Positions 1 to 8,418 of a stretch of DNA of 64,000 bases are shown piece after piece. The notes under the pieces were generated by a model. It was not told the DNA's origin. It searched no databases and saw nothing but the letters and a program-made list of their open reading frames with translations. A program made the position numbers and the translations under genes. Within the stretch, counting starts at the first letter, position 1; each line of letters begins with the position of its first letter. This DNA is from Paracidovorax anthurii (lineage in GTDB: Bacteria; Pseudomonadota; Gammaproteobacteria; Burkholderiales; Burkholderiaceae_C), in assembly GCF_003269065.1 (NCBI RefSeq), contig NZ_QLTA01000031.1, positions 1 to 64,000 on the forward strand, written 5' to 3'.

Positions 1-44
1 TCAGTTTTCCACGGCGCTGCGCGCCACCCACATCGCATGAAACT

Positions 45-157
45 GGCGCGGCCCAGGCGCGGGCAGCCGCGCAAGGGCCGCCCCGCCGCGCTGGCTGCGT
101 CCCTCTTCCCACGCGCAGCGTGAGAGAAGGGGGAAGCCGCGAAGCGGCTCAGGGGGT
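45..157. repeat. Dispersed GC-rich intergenic repeat, copy 1
   Basis: About 110 bp directly 3' of hrpA that aligns with 12818..12912. Shared blocks in the same order: GCGCGGCCCAGG, GGGCAGCCG, GGCTGCGTCCC, GCGAAGCG and CTCAGGGGG. The sites lie in unrelated gene contexts, so it is a dispersed element and not part of a gene. A 55-codon minus-strand ORF at 1..168 runs through it and is probably spurious. Confidence 0.7.
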
Positions 158-169
158 TGTCGTCTCATT

Positions 170-3100
170 TCAGCTATTGATCTGCGCCCAGAGCTTGTCG
201 AGCCGCTTCACGCTCACCGGCTGGGGCGTGCGCAGTTCCTGCGCGAAGAAGCTCACGCGCAACTCCTCCAGCAGCCAGCGCAGCTCCTGCATGCGCGCAT
301 CCACCTGCCCCTTGCGCTCGGCCACCAGCCGCCAGTAGCGCTGCTCCTGGGGCCGCAGTTCGGCCAGGCGGGCGGCATCGCGCGCCGGATCGGCGCGGAA
401 CTTGTCCAGGCGCAGCGTAACGGCCTTCAGGTAGCGCGGGAAATGCGCGAGCTGCGTCCAGGGCGCGGCGGCCAGGAAGGCCTTGGGCATGAGCCGCTGC
501 AGTTGCTGCTGCGCGTCCTGGGTGGCCTCGGGGGCGTTCCGGGTGTCCTTGATCTTGCGCGCCGCCGCCGCGTATTCGGCCAGCACCGTTCCGGCCAGCC
601 GCGCCACCTCGTTGGCGATCAGCGTGAGCCGGCCGCGCCCCTCCTGCACCCGGCGCTGGAAGTCGGCCTCGTGGGTGGGCAGCGGATCGCCCAGGAAGGC
701 GCGGTCCAGCGCCACGTCGATGATCTGGCCGCGCAACTCCTCCTGCGTGCCCAGCGGCATGTAGGCCACCGCCATCTTCTGCAGGTCCGGGATGTTCTTC
801 TCCAGGTACTTGAGCGCGTCCCGGATCTGCAGCGCGAACAGCCGGCGCAGGCCCGCGCGGTGCCGCGCCGCCGCCACCTCGGGTTCGTCGAACACCTCGA
901 TGGTGACGGCATCGCTGCCGTCGATGAGCGCGGGAAAGCCGATCAGCGTCTGGCCGCCCTTGCGGATTTCCATCAGCTCGGGCAGTTCACCGAATGTCCA
1001 CGCGGTGTAGCGCTGCCCTGCCGGCGAGGCGGGCGGCGGGCTGGCGGCCGCGCGTGCGGAAGCGGATGCCTCGCCTTTCACTCCACTTTTGATAGCAGAC
1101 TTTGCAGTATTTTCGGCGACATGCGAGGGATTCGGCTCGGACTGCGTGCCCGAGGGCACCAGCTTCAGGCCCGCGAGCGCCTGGAAGGCGCCGCGCGCCT
1201 TGGCGCCCCATTCGGCCTTGAGCGCGCCGAGATTGCGCCCTTGGCCCAGCTGCCGGCCGTCCTCGTGGACGACGCGGAAGTTCATGAACAGGTGCGGGCT
1301 CAGCATGTCGAGCTTGAAGTCGGCGCGCTTCACGTCCAGCGAGGTTTCCTCGCGCACCTGCCGCAGCAGCACGTCGATCAGGCCGCCCTGCCCGAAGCGC
1401 TCGGGCGTGCCCAGCAGCTCCGCCAGCCGCGCGGCGTTCTCCGGCAGCGGCACGAAGCGGCTGCGCGGGCGCTGCGGCAGGCTCTTGAGCAGGGCCTGGA
1501 TCTTGTCCTTGAGCATGCCGGGCACCAGCCACTCGCAGCGCTCCTCGCTCACCTGGTTGAGCACGAAAAGCGGCACGGTGACGGTGACGCCATCGCGCGG
1601 GTCGCCGGGCTCGTGCAGGTAGGTGGCCGAGCAGTCCACGCCCCCTAAGCGCACCATGCGCGGGAACGCGCTGGTGGTGATGCCCGCGGCCTCGTGGCGC
1701 ATGAGTTCGTCGCGCGTGAGCTTGAGCAGGCCCGGCTGCGCCTGGCCGGCTTCGCGGTACCAGGCCTCGAAGTCCGCGCCGGTGCAGATCTCCGCGGGCA
1801 CCTGCTGGTCGTAGAAGGCGTAGATCAGTTCGTCGTCCACCAGCACGTCCTGGCGCCGCGACTTGTGCTCCAGCTCCTCCACCTTGGCGATGAGCTTCTG
1901 GTTGGCCGCCAGGAACGGCAGGCGCCGCTCCCAGTCCTGCGGCCACTGGCCGCCCACCAGCGCCTCGCGGATGAAGATCTCGCGGGCCGTGCGCGGGTCC
2001 ACCTTGCCGAAGTTCACGCGCCGGTTGTTGTAGATGACCAGCCCGTAGAGCGTGGCGCGCTCCAGCGCCGAGACCTGCGCGGCCTTTTTCTCCCAATGCG
2101 GGTCGAGCATCTGCTTCTTGAGCAGATGCCCGCCCAGCTCCTCGATCCACTGCGGCTCGATGGCGGCGATGCCCCGGCCGAAGAGGCGCGTGGTCTCCAC
2201 CAGTTCGGCCGCCACGATCCAGCGGCCGGGCTTCTTCGAGAGGTGCGCGCCCGGGTGCTTGTAGAACCGGATGCCGCGCGCGCCCAGGTACCAGTCCTCC
2301 TCGTCGCTTTTCACGCCGATGTTGCCCAGCAGGCCGGAGAGCATCGAGAGGTGGATCTGCTCGTAGCTCGCGGGCTGGGGGTTGAGGCGCCAGCGGTGCT
2401 CGGTGACCACGGTAAGCAACTGCGTGTGGATGTCGCGCCATTCGCGCAGTCGCCGCACGCTGATGAAGTTCTGGCGCAGCAGCGCCTCGTACTGGCGGTT
2501 GCTGAGCTTGTGGGTGGGCGCCACGGCGGCCGTGGCGGTGGCTGCCTCTGCCGCGGCGGCCCGGGCCTGCTGCCGCTGCGCCACCGGCAGCACGGCCTGC
2601 GATGGCGCGCCCTTGCGGGCCGCCTCGCGCTGGACCCGCGCCGAGGGCAGGCTGGGCGCGCCGCCGCGCGCCTCGTTCACCCATTTCCAGAGCTTGAGGT
2701 AGCCGCTGAATTCGCTTTTCTCGTCGTCGAACTTGGCGTGCGCCTGGTCGGCCTGCTGCTGGGCTTCCATCGGCCGGTCGCGCACGTCCTGCACCGACAG
2801 GGCCGAGGCGATCACCAGCACCTCGTCCAGCGCCTGCCGCTCGCGCGCTTCCAGGATCATGCGGCCCACGCGCGGATCGAGCGGCAGCCGCGACAGCTCC
2901 GCGCCCATGGGCGTGAGTTCGTTGGCCTCGTCCACCGCGCCCAGCTCGGCCAGGAGCTGGTAGCCGTCGGCGATGGCGCGGCCCGAGGGCGCCTCGATGA
3001 ACGGGAACTGCGCCACGTCGCCCAGGTGCAGCGATTTCATGCGCAGGATCACGCCCGCGAGCGACGAGCGCAGGATTTCCGGGTCGGTGAAGCGCGGCCG

Positions 3101-4282
3101 GCCGTTGAAGTCGGCCTCGTCGTAGAGCCGGATGCAGATGCCGTTGGCCACGCGGCCGCAGCGGCCCGCGCGCTGGTTGGCCGCCGCCTGGCTCACGGGC
3201 TCGATCAGGAGCTGCTCCACCTTGCTGCGGAAGCTGTAGCGCTTCACGCGCGCGGTGCCCGCGTCGATCACGTAGCGGATGCCGGGCACGGTGAGCGAGG
3301 TCTCGGCCACGTTGGTGGCCAGCACGATGCGCCGGCCGGTGTGGCCCTCGAAGATGCGGTCCTGCTCGGCCTGCGAGAGCCGGGCGAAGAGCGGCAGCAC
3401 CTCGGCGCCGCGCATCACCGGCTGCTGGGCCAGGTGCTTGCGCAGGTGGTCGGCCGCCTCGCGGATCTCGCGCTCGCCCGGCAGGAAGACGAGGATGTCG
3501 CCGCCCGCGTTGCCGGCCCAGAGTTCGTCCACGCCGTCGGCGATGGCCTCGTTCAGGCCGTGGTCGCGCGACTCCTCGAACGGCCGCCAGCGCTGCTCCA
3601 CGGGAAAGGTGCGGCCCGACACGTAGATGACGGGCGCCGGCCCCTTCGCACTTTCAAAATGCCTGGCGAACCGTTCCGCATCGATGGTGGCCGAGGTGAC
3701 CACCACCTTCAGGTCGGGCCGGCGCGGCAGGATCTGGCGCAGGTAGCCCAGCAGGAAGTCGATGTTCAGGCTGCGCTCGTGGGCCTCGTCGATGATGATC
3801 GTGTCGTAGGCCTTCAGCAGCGGGTCGGTCTGCGTCTCGGCCAGCAGGATGCCGTCCGTCATCAGCTTGACCGAGGCGCCCTGCGAGAGCCGGTCCTGGA
3901 AGCGCACCTTGTAGCCCACCACCTCGCCCAGCGGGGTCTTCAGCTCCTCGGCGATGCGCTTGGCGACGCTGCTCGCGGCGATCCGGCGCGGCTGCGTGTG
4001 GCCGATGAGCTGGCCTTTCTGCCCCGGCCTGGCGTTGCACCTGCCGCGGCCGAGCGCCAGCGCGATCTTGGGCAGCTGCGTGGTCTTGCCCGAGCCGGTC
4101 TCGCCGCACACGATGATGACCTGGTGCGCCTGCAGCGCGGCCATGATCTCCTCGCGCCGGGCCGAGACCGGCAGCCCCGGCGGGAACTCGATGCGCGGCG
4201 GCGCCGCCGGCGCGGCGGCCCTGGCGGGCGGGGAAGACGGGGCGGGGAGAGAGGAAGAAGGAGGAGGCGCGGAACCGGTCAT
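170..4282 (-). CDS. hrpA: ATP-dependent RNA helicase HrpA (DEAH box)
   Basis: About 1370 aa, close to the 1300 aa of E. coli HrpA. Walker A GETGSGKTT lies at residues 60-68, DEAH at 165-168, followed by SATID, the motif V-like AETSLTVPG and motif VI QRAGRCGR; a long HrpA-specific C-terminal region follows. The family unwinds RNA; E. coli HrpA acts on stalled ribosomes and on mRNA processing. The open frame extends 80 codons upstream, but that part is Arg/Gly-rich without family resemblance, so the ATG at 4282 was chosen (4294 is an alternative). A hydrophilic Ala/Ser/Pro linker encoded around 1030-1130 contains a copy of a short AT-rich dispersed repeat (1079..1107). No partner gene adjoins it; the + strand RNA-leader region starts divergently upstream. 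Confidence 0.95.
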   Translation of the reverse strand: MTGSAPPPSSSLPAPSSPPARAAAPAAPPRIEFPPGLPVSARREEIMAALQAHQVIIVCGETGSGKTTQLPKIALALGRGRCNARPGQKGQLIGHTQPRRIAASSVAKRIAEELKTPLGEVVGYKVRFQDRLSQGASVKLMTDGILLAETQTDPLLKAYDTIIIDEAHERSLNIDFLLGYLRQILPRRPDLKVVVTSATIDAERFARHFESAKGPAPVIYVSGRTFPVEQRWRPFEESRDHGLNEAIADGVDELWAGNAGGDILVFLPGEREIREAADHLRKHLAQQPVMRGAEVLPLFARLSQAEQDRIFEGHTGRRIVLATNVAETSLTVPGIRYVIDAGTARVKRYSFRSKVEQLLIEPVSQAAANQRAGRCGRVANGICIRLYDEADFNGRPRFTDPEILRSSLAGVILRMKSLHLGDVAQFPFIEAPSGRAIADGYQLLAELGAVDEANELTPMGAELSRLPLDPRVGRMILEARERQALDEVLVIASALSVQDVRDRPMEAQQQADQAHAKFDDEKSEFSGYLKLWKWVNEARGGAPSLPSARVQREAARKGAPSQAVLPVAQRQQARAAAAEAATATAAVAPTHKLSNRQYEALLRQNFISVRRLREWRDIHTQLLTVVTEHRWRLNPQPASYEQIHLSMLSGLLGNIGVKSDEEDWYLGARGIRFYKHPGAHLSKKPGRWIVAAELVETTRLFGRGIAAIEPQWIEELGGHLLKKQMLDPHWEKKAAQVSALERATLYGLVIYNNRRVNFGKVDPRTAREIFIREALVGGQWPQDWERRLPFLAANQKLIAKVEELEHKSRRQDVLVDDELIYAFYDQQVPAEICTGADFEAWYREAGQAQPGLLKLTRDELMRHEAAGITTSAFPRMVRLGGVDCSATYLHEPGDPRDGVTVTVPLFVLNQVSEERCEWLVPGMLKDKIQALLKSLPQRPRSRFVPLPENAARLAELLGTPERFGQGGLIDVLLRQVREETSLDVKRADFKLDMLSPHLFMNFRVVHEDGRQLGQGRNLGALKAEWGAKARGAFQALAGLKLVPSGTQSEPNPSHVAENTAKSAIKSGVKGEASASARAAASPPPASPAGQRYTAWTFGELPELMEIRKGGQTLIGFPALIDGSDAVTIEVFDEPEVAAARHRAGLRRLFALQIRDALKYLEKNIPDLQKMAVAYMPLGTQEELRGQIIDVALDRAFLGDPLPTHEADFQRRVQEGRGRLTLIANEVARLAGTVLAEYAAAARKIKDTRNAPEATQDAQQQLQRLMPKAFLAAAPWTQLAHFPRYLKAVTLRLDKFRADPARDAARLAELRPQEQRYWRLVAERKGQVDARMQELRWLLEELRVSFFAQELRTPQPVSVKRLDKLWAQINS

Positions 4283-4449
4283 AGAGGCCCGCATTATCCG
4301 AACGAACCGTTGGCCCCGTGCAACGCGGGGCCCCGGCAAGCGGGCGCGCGTCTTGCCCGCCCGGCGCGGGCCGGCCAGAATCCGCGGCTTCGCTTCACCC
4401 GCCGCGCCAACGAACAACCTTGCCGCGGCCCCCACCAGGAGCCCTTCCG

Positions 4450-4479
4450 ATGACCCATCCGTTCCACCCCACCCTCTGA
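4450..4479 (+). CDS. Possible 9-residue leader peptide (MTHPFHPTL)
   Basis: An AGGAG ribosome-binding site at 4437-4441 lies 8 nt before an ATG that opens a 9-codon frame ending in TGA at 4477-4479. The stop abuts the first base of a perfect hairpin (4480-4509). A good ribosome site, tiny ORF, alternative hairpins and then an intrinsic terminator is the architecture of a translation-dependent attenuator. The peptide is His/Pro-containing with no Arg run, so control by arginine (argA lies downstream) is not suggested. I cannot show that it is translated. Confidence 0.35.
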   Translation: MTHPFHPTL

Positions 4480-4529
4480 ACACGGTTCTCCGCCCCGGCT
4501 GAACCGTGTGTCTCGTTTCCACACACGGT
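4480..4529 (+). promoter_or_regulatory. Two mutually exclusive RNA hairpins
   Basis: ACACGGTTC (4480-4488) pairs perfectly with GAACCGTGT (4501-4509). ACCGTGTGT (4503-4511) also pairs perfectly with ACACACGGT (4521-4529). The two 9-bp stems share 4503-4509 and cannot form together. They sit between the candidate leader peptide and the intrinsic terminator at 4580. Confidence 0.5.
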
Positions 4530-4579
4530 CCGGCCCGAGGCCCGCGCTGCCCTTCCTACCGAAGCGGCAGGCCCGCACA

Positions 4580-4612
4580 AGCCCCGGCCCGTCAGCCGGG
4601 GCTTTTGCTTTT
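4580..4612 (+). terminator. Intrinsic terminator upstream of the 80-residue ORF
   Basis: A perfect 9-bp stem AGCCCCGGC/GCCGGGGCT (4580-4588, 4595-4603) with a 6-nt loop is followed by TTTGCTTTT. It reads on the + strand and lies only 14 nt before the next start codon, so it may act as an attenuator as well as an end. Confidence 0.75.
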
Positions 4613-4626
4613 GAGGAACCGCACGC

Positions 4627-4869
4627 ATGAGTGCACAGAAACGCTCCCGCGCCTTCGCCGAAGGCCGGGTCAAGGCCCTGCGCCGCATGAAGCAGCCGAT
4701 GGCGCTGCTCATCGAGGCCAGCGCGCCGCCCCGCAACCCCGTCGCGCGCGCCCTGGCGGCGCGCAGCCTGGGCGGCGGCGGAGGCCGGCACATCCGCAGC
4801 CAGGGCGCCCAGCGCCGCACGGACCGCATGGCGCTGCAGCGCGCCCTGCGCGACGGCTGGCAGGACTGA
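4627..4869 (+). CDS. Small basic hypothetical protein
   Basis: 80 aa with a good GAGGAA ribosome-binding site 9 nt before the ATG. It is rich in Arg and Lys, with a Gly run near residue 50 and no membrane segment or signal peptide. I do not recognise a family. Its basic composition would fit nucleic-acid binding, but that is a guess. It follows a leader-like region and an intrinsic terminator, so its expression may be set by read-through. Transcription could continue into argA about 280 bp further on; that 284-bp gap holds GC-rich sequence with no gene I can support. Confidence 0.55.
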   Translation: MSAQKRSRAFAEGRVKALRRMKQPMALLIEASAPPRNPVARALAARSLGGGGGRHIRSQGAQRRTDRMALQRALRDGWQD

Positions 4870-5153
4870 CCGCCACCGCCCGCCCCCACCGGCCCCGGCA
4901 CGCGGGGCCATGAAGAATGCAGAAAGGAACCCACCCATGACACCCCACCGCCACCCCATGCCCGCCCGGCCCGCCGGGCGGGCGGGCTCTTCGCGCCGCC
5001 CCTTCGGCGGCCGGCACGGGCCGCCGTGAAACCGGGCGCGCCGCCCACGTGGCGGCGTGCTTCGCGCCCTGCGCGCTTCATGGAAAAATACGGCGCTTTT
5101 TCCCCACTCACCCCTACCCCATCCCTTCGCCGCCCCACGACCGAACGCCCGCC

Positions 5154-6500
5154 ATGTCCGCCGTCTTCAACTTCACCTTCGTGCCGTGGTTCCGCTCGGT
5201 CGCCCCCTACATCCACAAGTTCCGCCACCAGACCTTCGTGATCGGGCTCACGGGCGAGGCCATCGCGGCCGGCAAGCTGCAGGCCATCGCGCAGGACCTG
5301 GCGATGATCCAGGCCATGGGCGTGAAGATCGTGCTGGTGCACGGCTTTCGCCCGCAGGTGAACGAGCAGCTCGCGGCCAAGGGGCATGCCGCGAAGTATT
5401 CGCACGGCATCCGCGTCACCGACTCGGTGGCGCTCGACTGCGCCCAGGAGGCCGCGGGGCAGCTGCGCTACGAGATCGAGGCGGCCTTCAGCCAGGGCCT
5501 GCCCAACACCCCCATGGCGGGCTCCACGGTGCGCGTGATCTCGGGCAACTTCCTCACGGCGCGGCCCGTGGGCATCGTGGACGGCGTGGACTTCAAGCAC
5601 TCCGGTCTGGTGCGCAAGGTGGACGTGGCGGGCATCCGCCGTTCGCTGGACATGGACGCGCTGGTGCTGCTCTCGCCGCTGGGCTTCTCCCCCACGGGCG
5701 AGGCCTTCAACCTCACCATGGAGGAAGTGGCCACCTCGGTGGCCATCGCGCTCAAGGCCGACAAGCTGGTGTTCCTCTGCGAGGTGCCCGGCATCCGCAC
5801 CAACCCCGAGGAGCCCGAGGGCGAGGACAACCCCATCGACACCGAGCTGCCGCTCGCCCAGGCCCGCCAGCTGCTCGCCCGCATGCCGCCGGGCCAGAGC
5901 CCCACCGACACGGCGTTCTACCTGCAGCACTGCGTGAAGGCCTGCCAGAACGGCGTGGAGCGCAGCCACATCATCCCCTTCGCGATCGACGGCTCGCTGC
6001 TGCTGGAGATCTACGTGCACGACGGCATCGGCACGATGGTCGTCGATGAAAAGCTGGAGGAGCTGCGCGAGGCCACGCCGGACGACGTGGGCGGCATCCT
6101 GCAGCTCATCGAGCCGTTCGAGAACGACGGCACGCTCGTCAAGCGCGACCGCACCGAGATCGAGCGCGACATCGCCAACTACACCATCATCGAGCACGAC
6201 GGCGTGATCTTCGGCTGCGCCGCGCTCTACCCCTACCCCGAGGCCCGGACGGCCGAGATGGCCGCCGTCACCGTCTCCCCGCAAAGCCAGGGCACGGGCG
6301 ACGGCGAAAAGCTGCTCAAGCGCATCGAGCAGCGCGCCCGCGCCATGGGCATCGGCAGCCTGTTCGTGCTCACCACGCGCACGATGCACTGGTTCATCAA
6401 GCGCGGCTTCCAGCCCGTGGACCCCGACTGGCTGCCCGAGGCGCGCAAGAAGAAATACAACTGGGACCGGCGCAGCCAGGTGCTGGTCAAGAAGCTTTGA
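5154..6500 (+). CDS. argA: Amino-acid N-acetyltransferase (N-acetylglutamate synthase)
   Basis: 448 aa. It transfers acetyl from acetyl-CoA to glutamate, the first step of arginine synthesis, in the cytoplasm. Residues ~1-290 form an amino-acid-kinase-fold domain beginning MSAVFNFTFVPWFRS and including VLVHGFRPQVNE; residues ~300-448 form a GNAT acetyltransferase domain with the QSQGTGDGEKLL acetyl-CoA loop. Length and two-domain order match proteobacterial ArgA. The open frame extends 35 codons upstream, but ArgA proteins begin near the chosen ATG. The last 14 bp overlap the convergent beta-lactamase gene. Confidence 0.95.
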   Translation: MSAVFNFTFVPWFRSVAPYIHKFRHQTFVIGLTGEAIAAGKLQAIAQDLAMIQAMGVKIVLVHGFRPQVNEQLAAKGHAAKYSHGIRVTDSVALDCAQEAAGQLRYEIEAAFSQGLPNTPMAGSTVRVISGNFLTARPVGIVDGVDFKHSGLVRKVDVAGIRRSLDMDALVLLSPLGFSPTGEAFNLTMEEVATSVAIALKADKLVFLCEVPGIRTNPEEPEGEDNPIDTELPLAQARQLLARMPPGQSPTDTAFYLQHCVKACQNGVERSHIIPFAIDGSLLLEIYVHDGIGTMVVDEKLEELREATPDDVGGILQLIEPFENDGTLVKRDRTEIERDIANYTIIEHDGVIFGCAALYPYPEARTAEMAAVTVSPQSQGTGDGEKLLKRIEQRARAMGIGSLFVLTTRTMHWFIKRGFQPVDPDWLPEARKKKYNWDRRSQVLVKKL

Positions 6501-7392
6501 GAACCCACCGCGCGGCCAGCGCGCCCACCTCGGCGATCGCCGCGTCGCGCCGCTCGGCCGATGCGGGGCTGCCCGTGAGATAGCAGCTCACCATCACCGG
6601 CCCGCGCCCCGGGGGCCAGAACAATCCCGCATCGTTGCTGGTGCCGCGCGGGCCGGTGCCGGTCTTCTCGCCGATGCGCCAGCCCGCGGGCATGCCGGCG
6701 CGCAGCCGCTTGTCGCCCGTGCGGTTGCCCACCAGCCAGGCCCGCACCTGCTCGCGGCCAGCCTCCGTCAGGGCCGGCCCCAGCGCGATGGCCTGCACCG
6801 TGCGGACCATCGCCCACGGCGTGGTGGTGTCGCGCACCTCGCCGGGCGGCACGTCGTTGAGTTCGGGCTCCCCGCGGTCGAGCCGGGTGTGCCCGTCGCC
6901 CAGGGTCCGCAGCCAGGCGGTGAGCGCCAGCGGCCCGCCCTGCGAGGCCAGCAGCAGGTTGGCGGCGGTGTTGTCGCTGAGGGTCACGGCGGCCTCGCAA
7001 AGCTGCCCGACGGTCATGCCGCCGGCATCCGCATGCGAGGCCGTGGCGGGGGAATACTCCACCAGATCGGCCCGGCGGTAGGTCACGCGGCGGTCCAGCC
7101 GCTCCTGCCCCTGGTCCACGCGGTGCAGCACCTGCGCGGCCAGCAGCAGCTTGAACGTGCTGCACAGGGGAAAGCGCTCGTCGCCCCGGTGCGCCGCCTG
7201 CCGGCCCGTCTGCGTATCGAGGACCGCCACGCCCAGGCGGCCGCCCACGGCGGATTCGATGCGCCCCAGCGCCTGCTCCAGCGATTCCGATGCAGGTCCC
7301 ATGGTTTTCTGGTCCTCGGCATGGCCCGTGGGCCACCAGCCCGCGCCCGCCCCCACGGCGGCGGCGGCCAGGAAGATTCGTCTCTGCACCAT
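6487..7392 (-). CDS. Class A beta-lactamase
   Basis: 301 aa with an N-terminal signal of twin-arginine type (QRRIFLAAAA), so a periplasmic serine hydrolase of beta-lactams. Catalytic motifs are complete: S78-T-F-K81, S139-D-N141, E175-P-E-L-N179 (the ExxLN general base motif) and K243-T-G245. A Cys precedes the nucleophile (C77), but no Cys follows KTG, so the disulfide of KPC/NMC-type carbapenemases is not predicted. It is divergent from an AmpR-like LysR gene, the arrangement known from inducible penA-penR pairs. Its 3' end overlaps argA by 14 bp on the opposite strand. Confidence 0.95.
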   Translation of the reverse strand: MVQRRIFLAAAAVGAGAGWWPTGHAEDQKTMGPASESLEQALGRIESAVGGRLGVAVLDTQTGRQAAHRGDERFPLCSTFKLLLAAQVLHRVDQGQERLDRRVTYRRADLVEYSPATASHADAGGMTVGQLCEAAVTLSDNTAANLLLASQGGPLALTAWLRTLGDGHTRLDRGEPELNDVPPGEVRDTTTPWAMVRTVQAIALGPALTEAGREQVRAWLVGNRTGDKRLRAGMPAGWRIGEKTGTGPRGTSNDAGLFWPPGRGPVMVSCYLTGSPASAERRDAAIAEVGALAARWVLKAS

Positions 7393-7510
7393 TTTTCAAG
7401 CTCCATTTGAGTCAACGATGGCCGCGACGATACGCAGACCACCGGCCTTTGACCATCGACAATAATCTCCGCCTCCCCCCAGAAAAACTCATGCCTCGGA
7501 ACCTTCCGCC
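7393..7510. promoter_or_regulatory. Divergent bla/lysR intergenic region
   Basis: 118 bp between the two divergent genes, expected to carry both promoters and the LysR operator. It is AT-richer than its surroundings, and TTGACC at 7449-7454 could be a -35 element for the LysR gene. I could not fix a convincing T-N11-A site or a matching -10 by eye. Confidence 0.4.
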
Positions 7511-8389
7511 ATGCACCTGCCGCTGAACGCCCTGCGGGCCTTCGAGGTGTCGGCCCGGCACCTGAACCTCACGCGCGCGGCCGAGGAGCTGCACGTGACG
7601 CAGACCGCCGTGAGCCAGCACATCCGCAACCTGGAGGAGCGCCTGGGCAAGCCGCTGTTCCGGCGCCTGCCCCGGGGCCTCGCGCTCACCGACGAGGGCC
7701 TGGCCCTGCTGCCGGCGCTGGCCGATGCCTTCGACCGCATCGAGCGGGCGCTCGCGCAGTTCAGCGATGCACGGCCGCGCGAGGTGCTCACCGTGGGGGC
7801 CGTGGGCACCTTCGCCGTGGGCTGGCTGCTGCCCCGGCTGCGCGACTTCCAGCAGCGCAGCCCGTTCGTGGACCTGCGGCTGCTCACGCACAACAACCGC
7901 GTGGACATGGCGGGCGAGGGGCTGGACTGCGCCATCCGCTTCGGGGACGGCTCCTGGCACGGCACCGAGGCCGACCGCCTGCTGGACGCACCGCTCTCGG
8001 CCATGTGCTCGCCCGCGCTCGCCGAGCGGCTGAAAACCCCGGGCGACCTCGCGCGCGAGCCGCTGCTGCGCTCCTACCGCGCCGACGAGTGGGCGGCATG
8101 GTTCCACGCCGCCGGCGTGCCCTGCCCCGTGGTGCGCGGAACGGTATTCGACTCGTCGCTGGCGCTGGCCGAAGCGGACGCGCAGGGGGCCGGCGTGGCC
8201 CTGCTGCCCGCGCGACTCTTCGGGCGCGAGCTGCGCCAGGGCCGGCTCGTGCGGCCCTTCGGCACCGAGATCGCGCTCGGCGCGTACTGGCTCACGCGGC
8301 TGCGGTCCCGCGCGCCCACGGCCGCCATGCAGGCCTTCCGCGACTGGCTGATCGCCGCATGCGCGGCCCCCGACGCTGCGCCCGCGTGA
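7511..8389 (+). CDS. LysR-family regulator, AmpR/PenR-like
   Basis: 292 aa. The N-terminal winged helix-turn-helix (residues ~1-65, with LTRAAEELHVTQTAVSQHI) is followed by a LysR substrate-binding domain. The start MHLPLNALRAFEVSARHLN resembles AmpR/GcvA regulators. Sitting divergently from a class A beta-lactamase, it most likely activates that gene when cell-wall muropeptides accumulate, as AmpR does; this is inferred from context. The next gene follows in the same direction after 29 nt. Confidence 0.85.
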   Translation: MHLPLNALRAFEVSARHLNLTRAAEELHVTQTAVSQHIRNLEERLGKPLFRRLPRGLALTDEGLALLPALADAFDRIERALAQFSDARPREVLTVGAVGTFAVGWLLPRLRDFQQRSPFVDLRLLTHNNRVDMAGEGLDCAIRFGDGSWHGTEADRLLDAPLSAMCSPALAERLKTPGDLAREPLLRSYRADEWAAWFHAAGVPCPVVRGTVFDSSLALAEADAQGAGVALLPARLFGRELRQGRLVRPFGTEIALGAYWLTRLRSRAPTAAMQAFRDWLIAACAAPDAAPA

Positions 8390-8418
8390 GCCGGCACGGC
8401 CGGTATCATCCCCGCCCC

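Noticed and set aside
1-168. 55-codon minus-strand ORF at the window start
   Set aside because: It lies mostly in a dispersed repeat, is Arg/Gly/Pro-rich without a ribosome-binding site, and could be a repeat-made frame; not called as a gene.
1694-4453. Very long + strand frame antisense to hrpA
   Set aside because: It is the shadow of hrpA in high-GC DNA; its protein is His/Leu/Arg-rich low-complexity with no motif, while the minus frame has all DEAH motifs.
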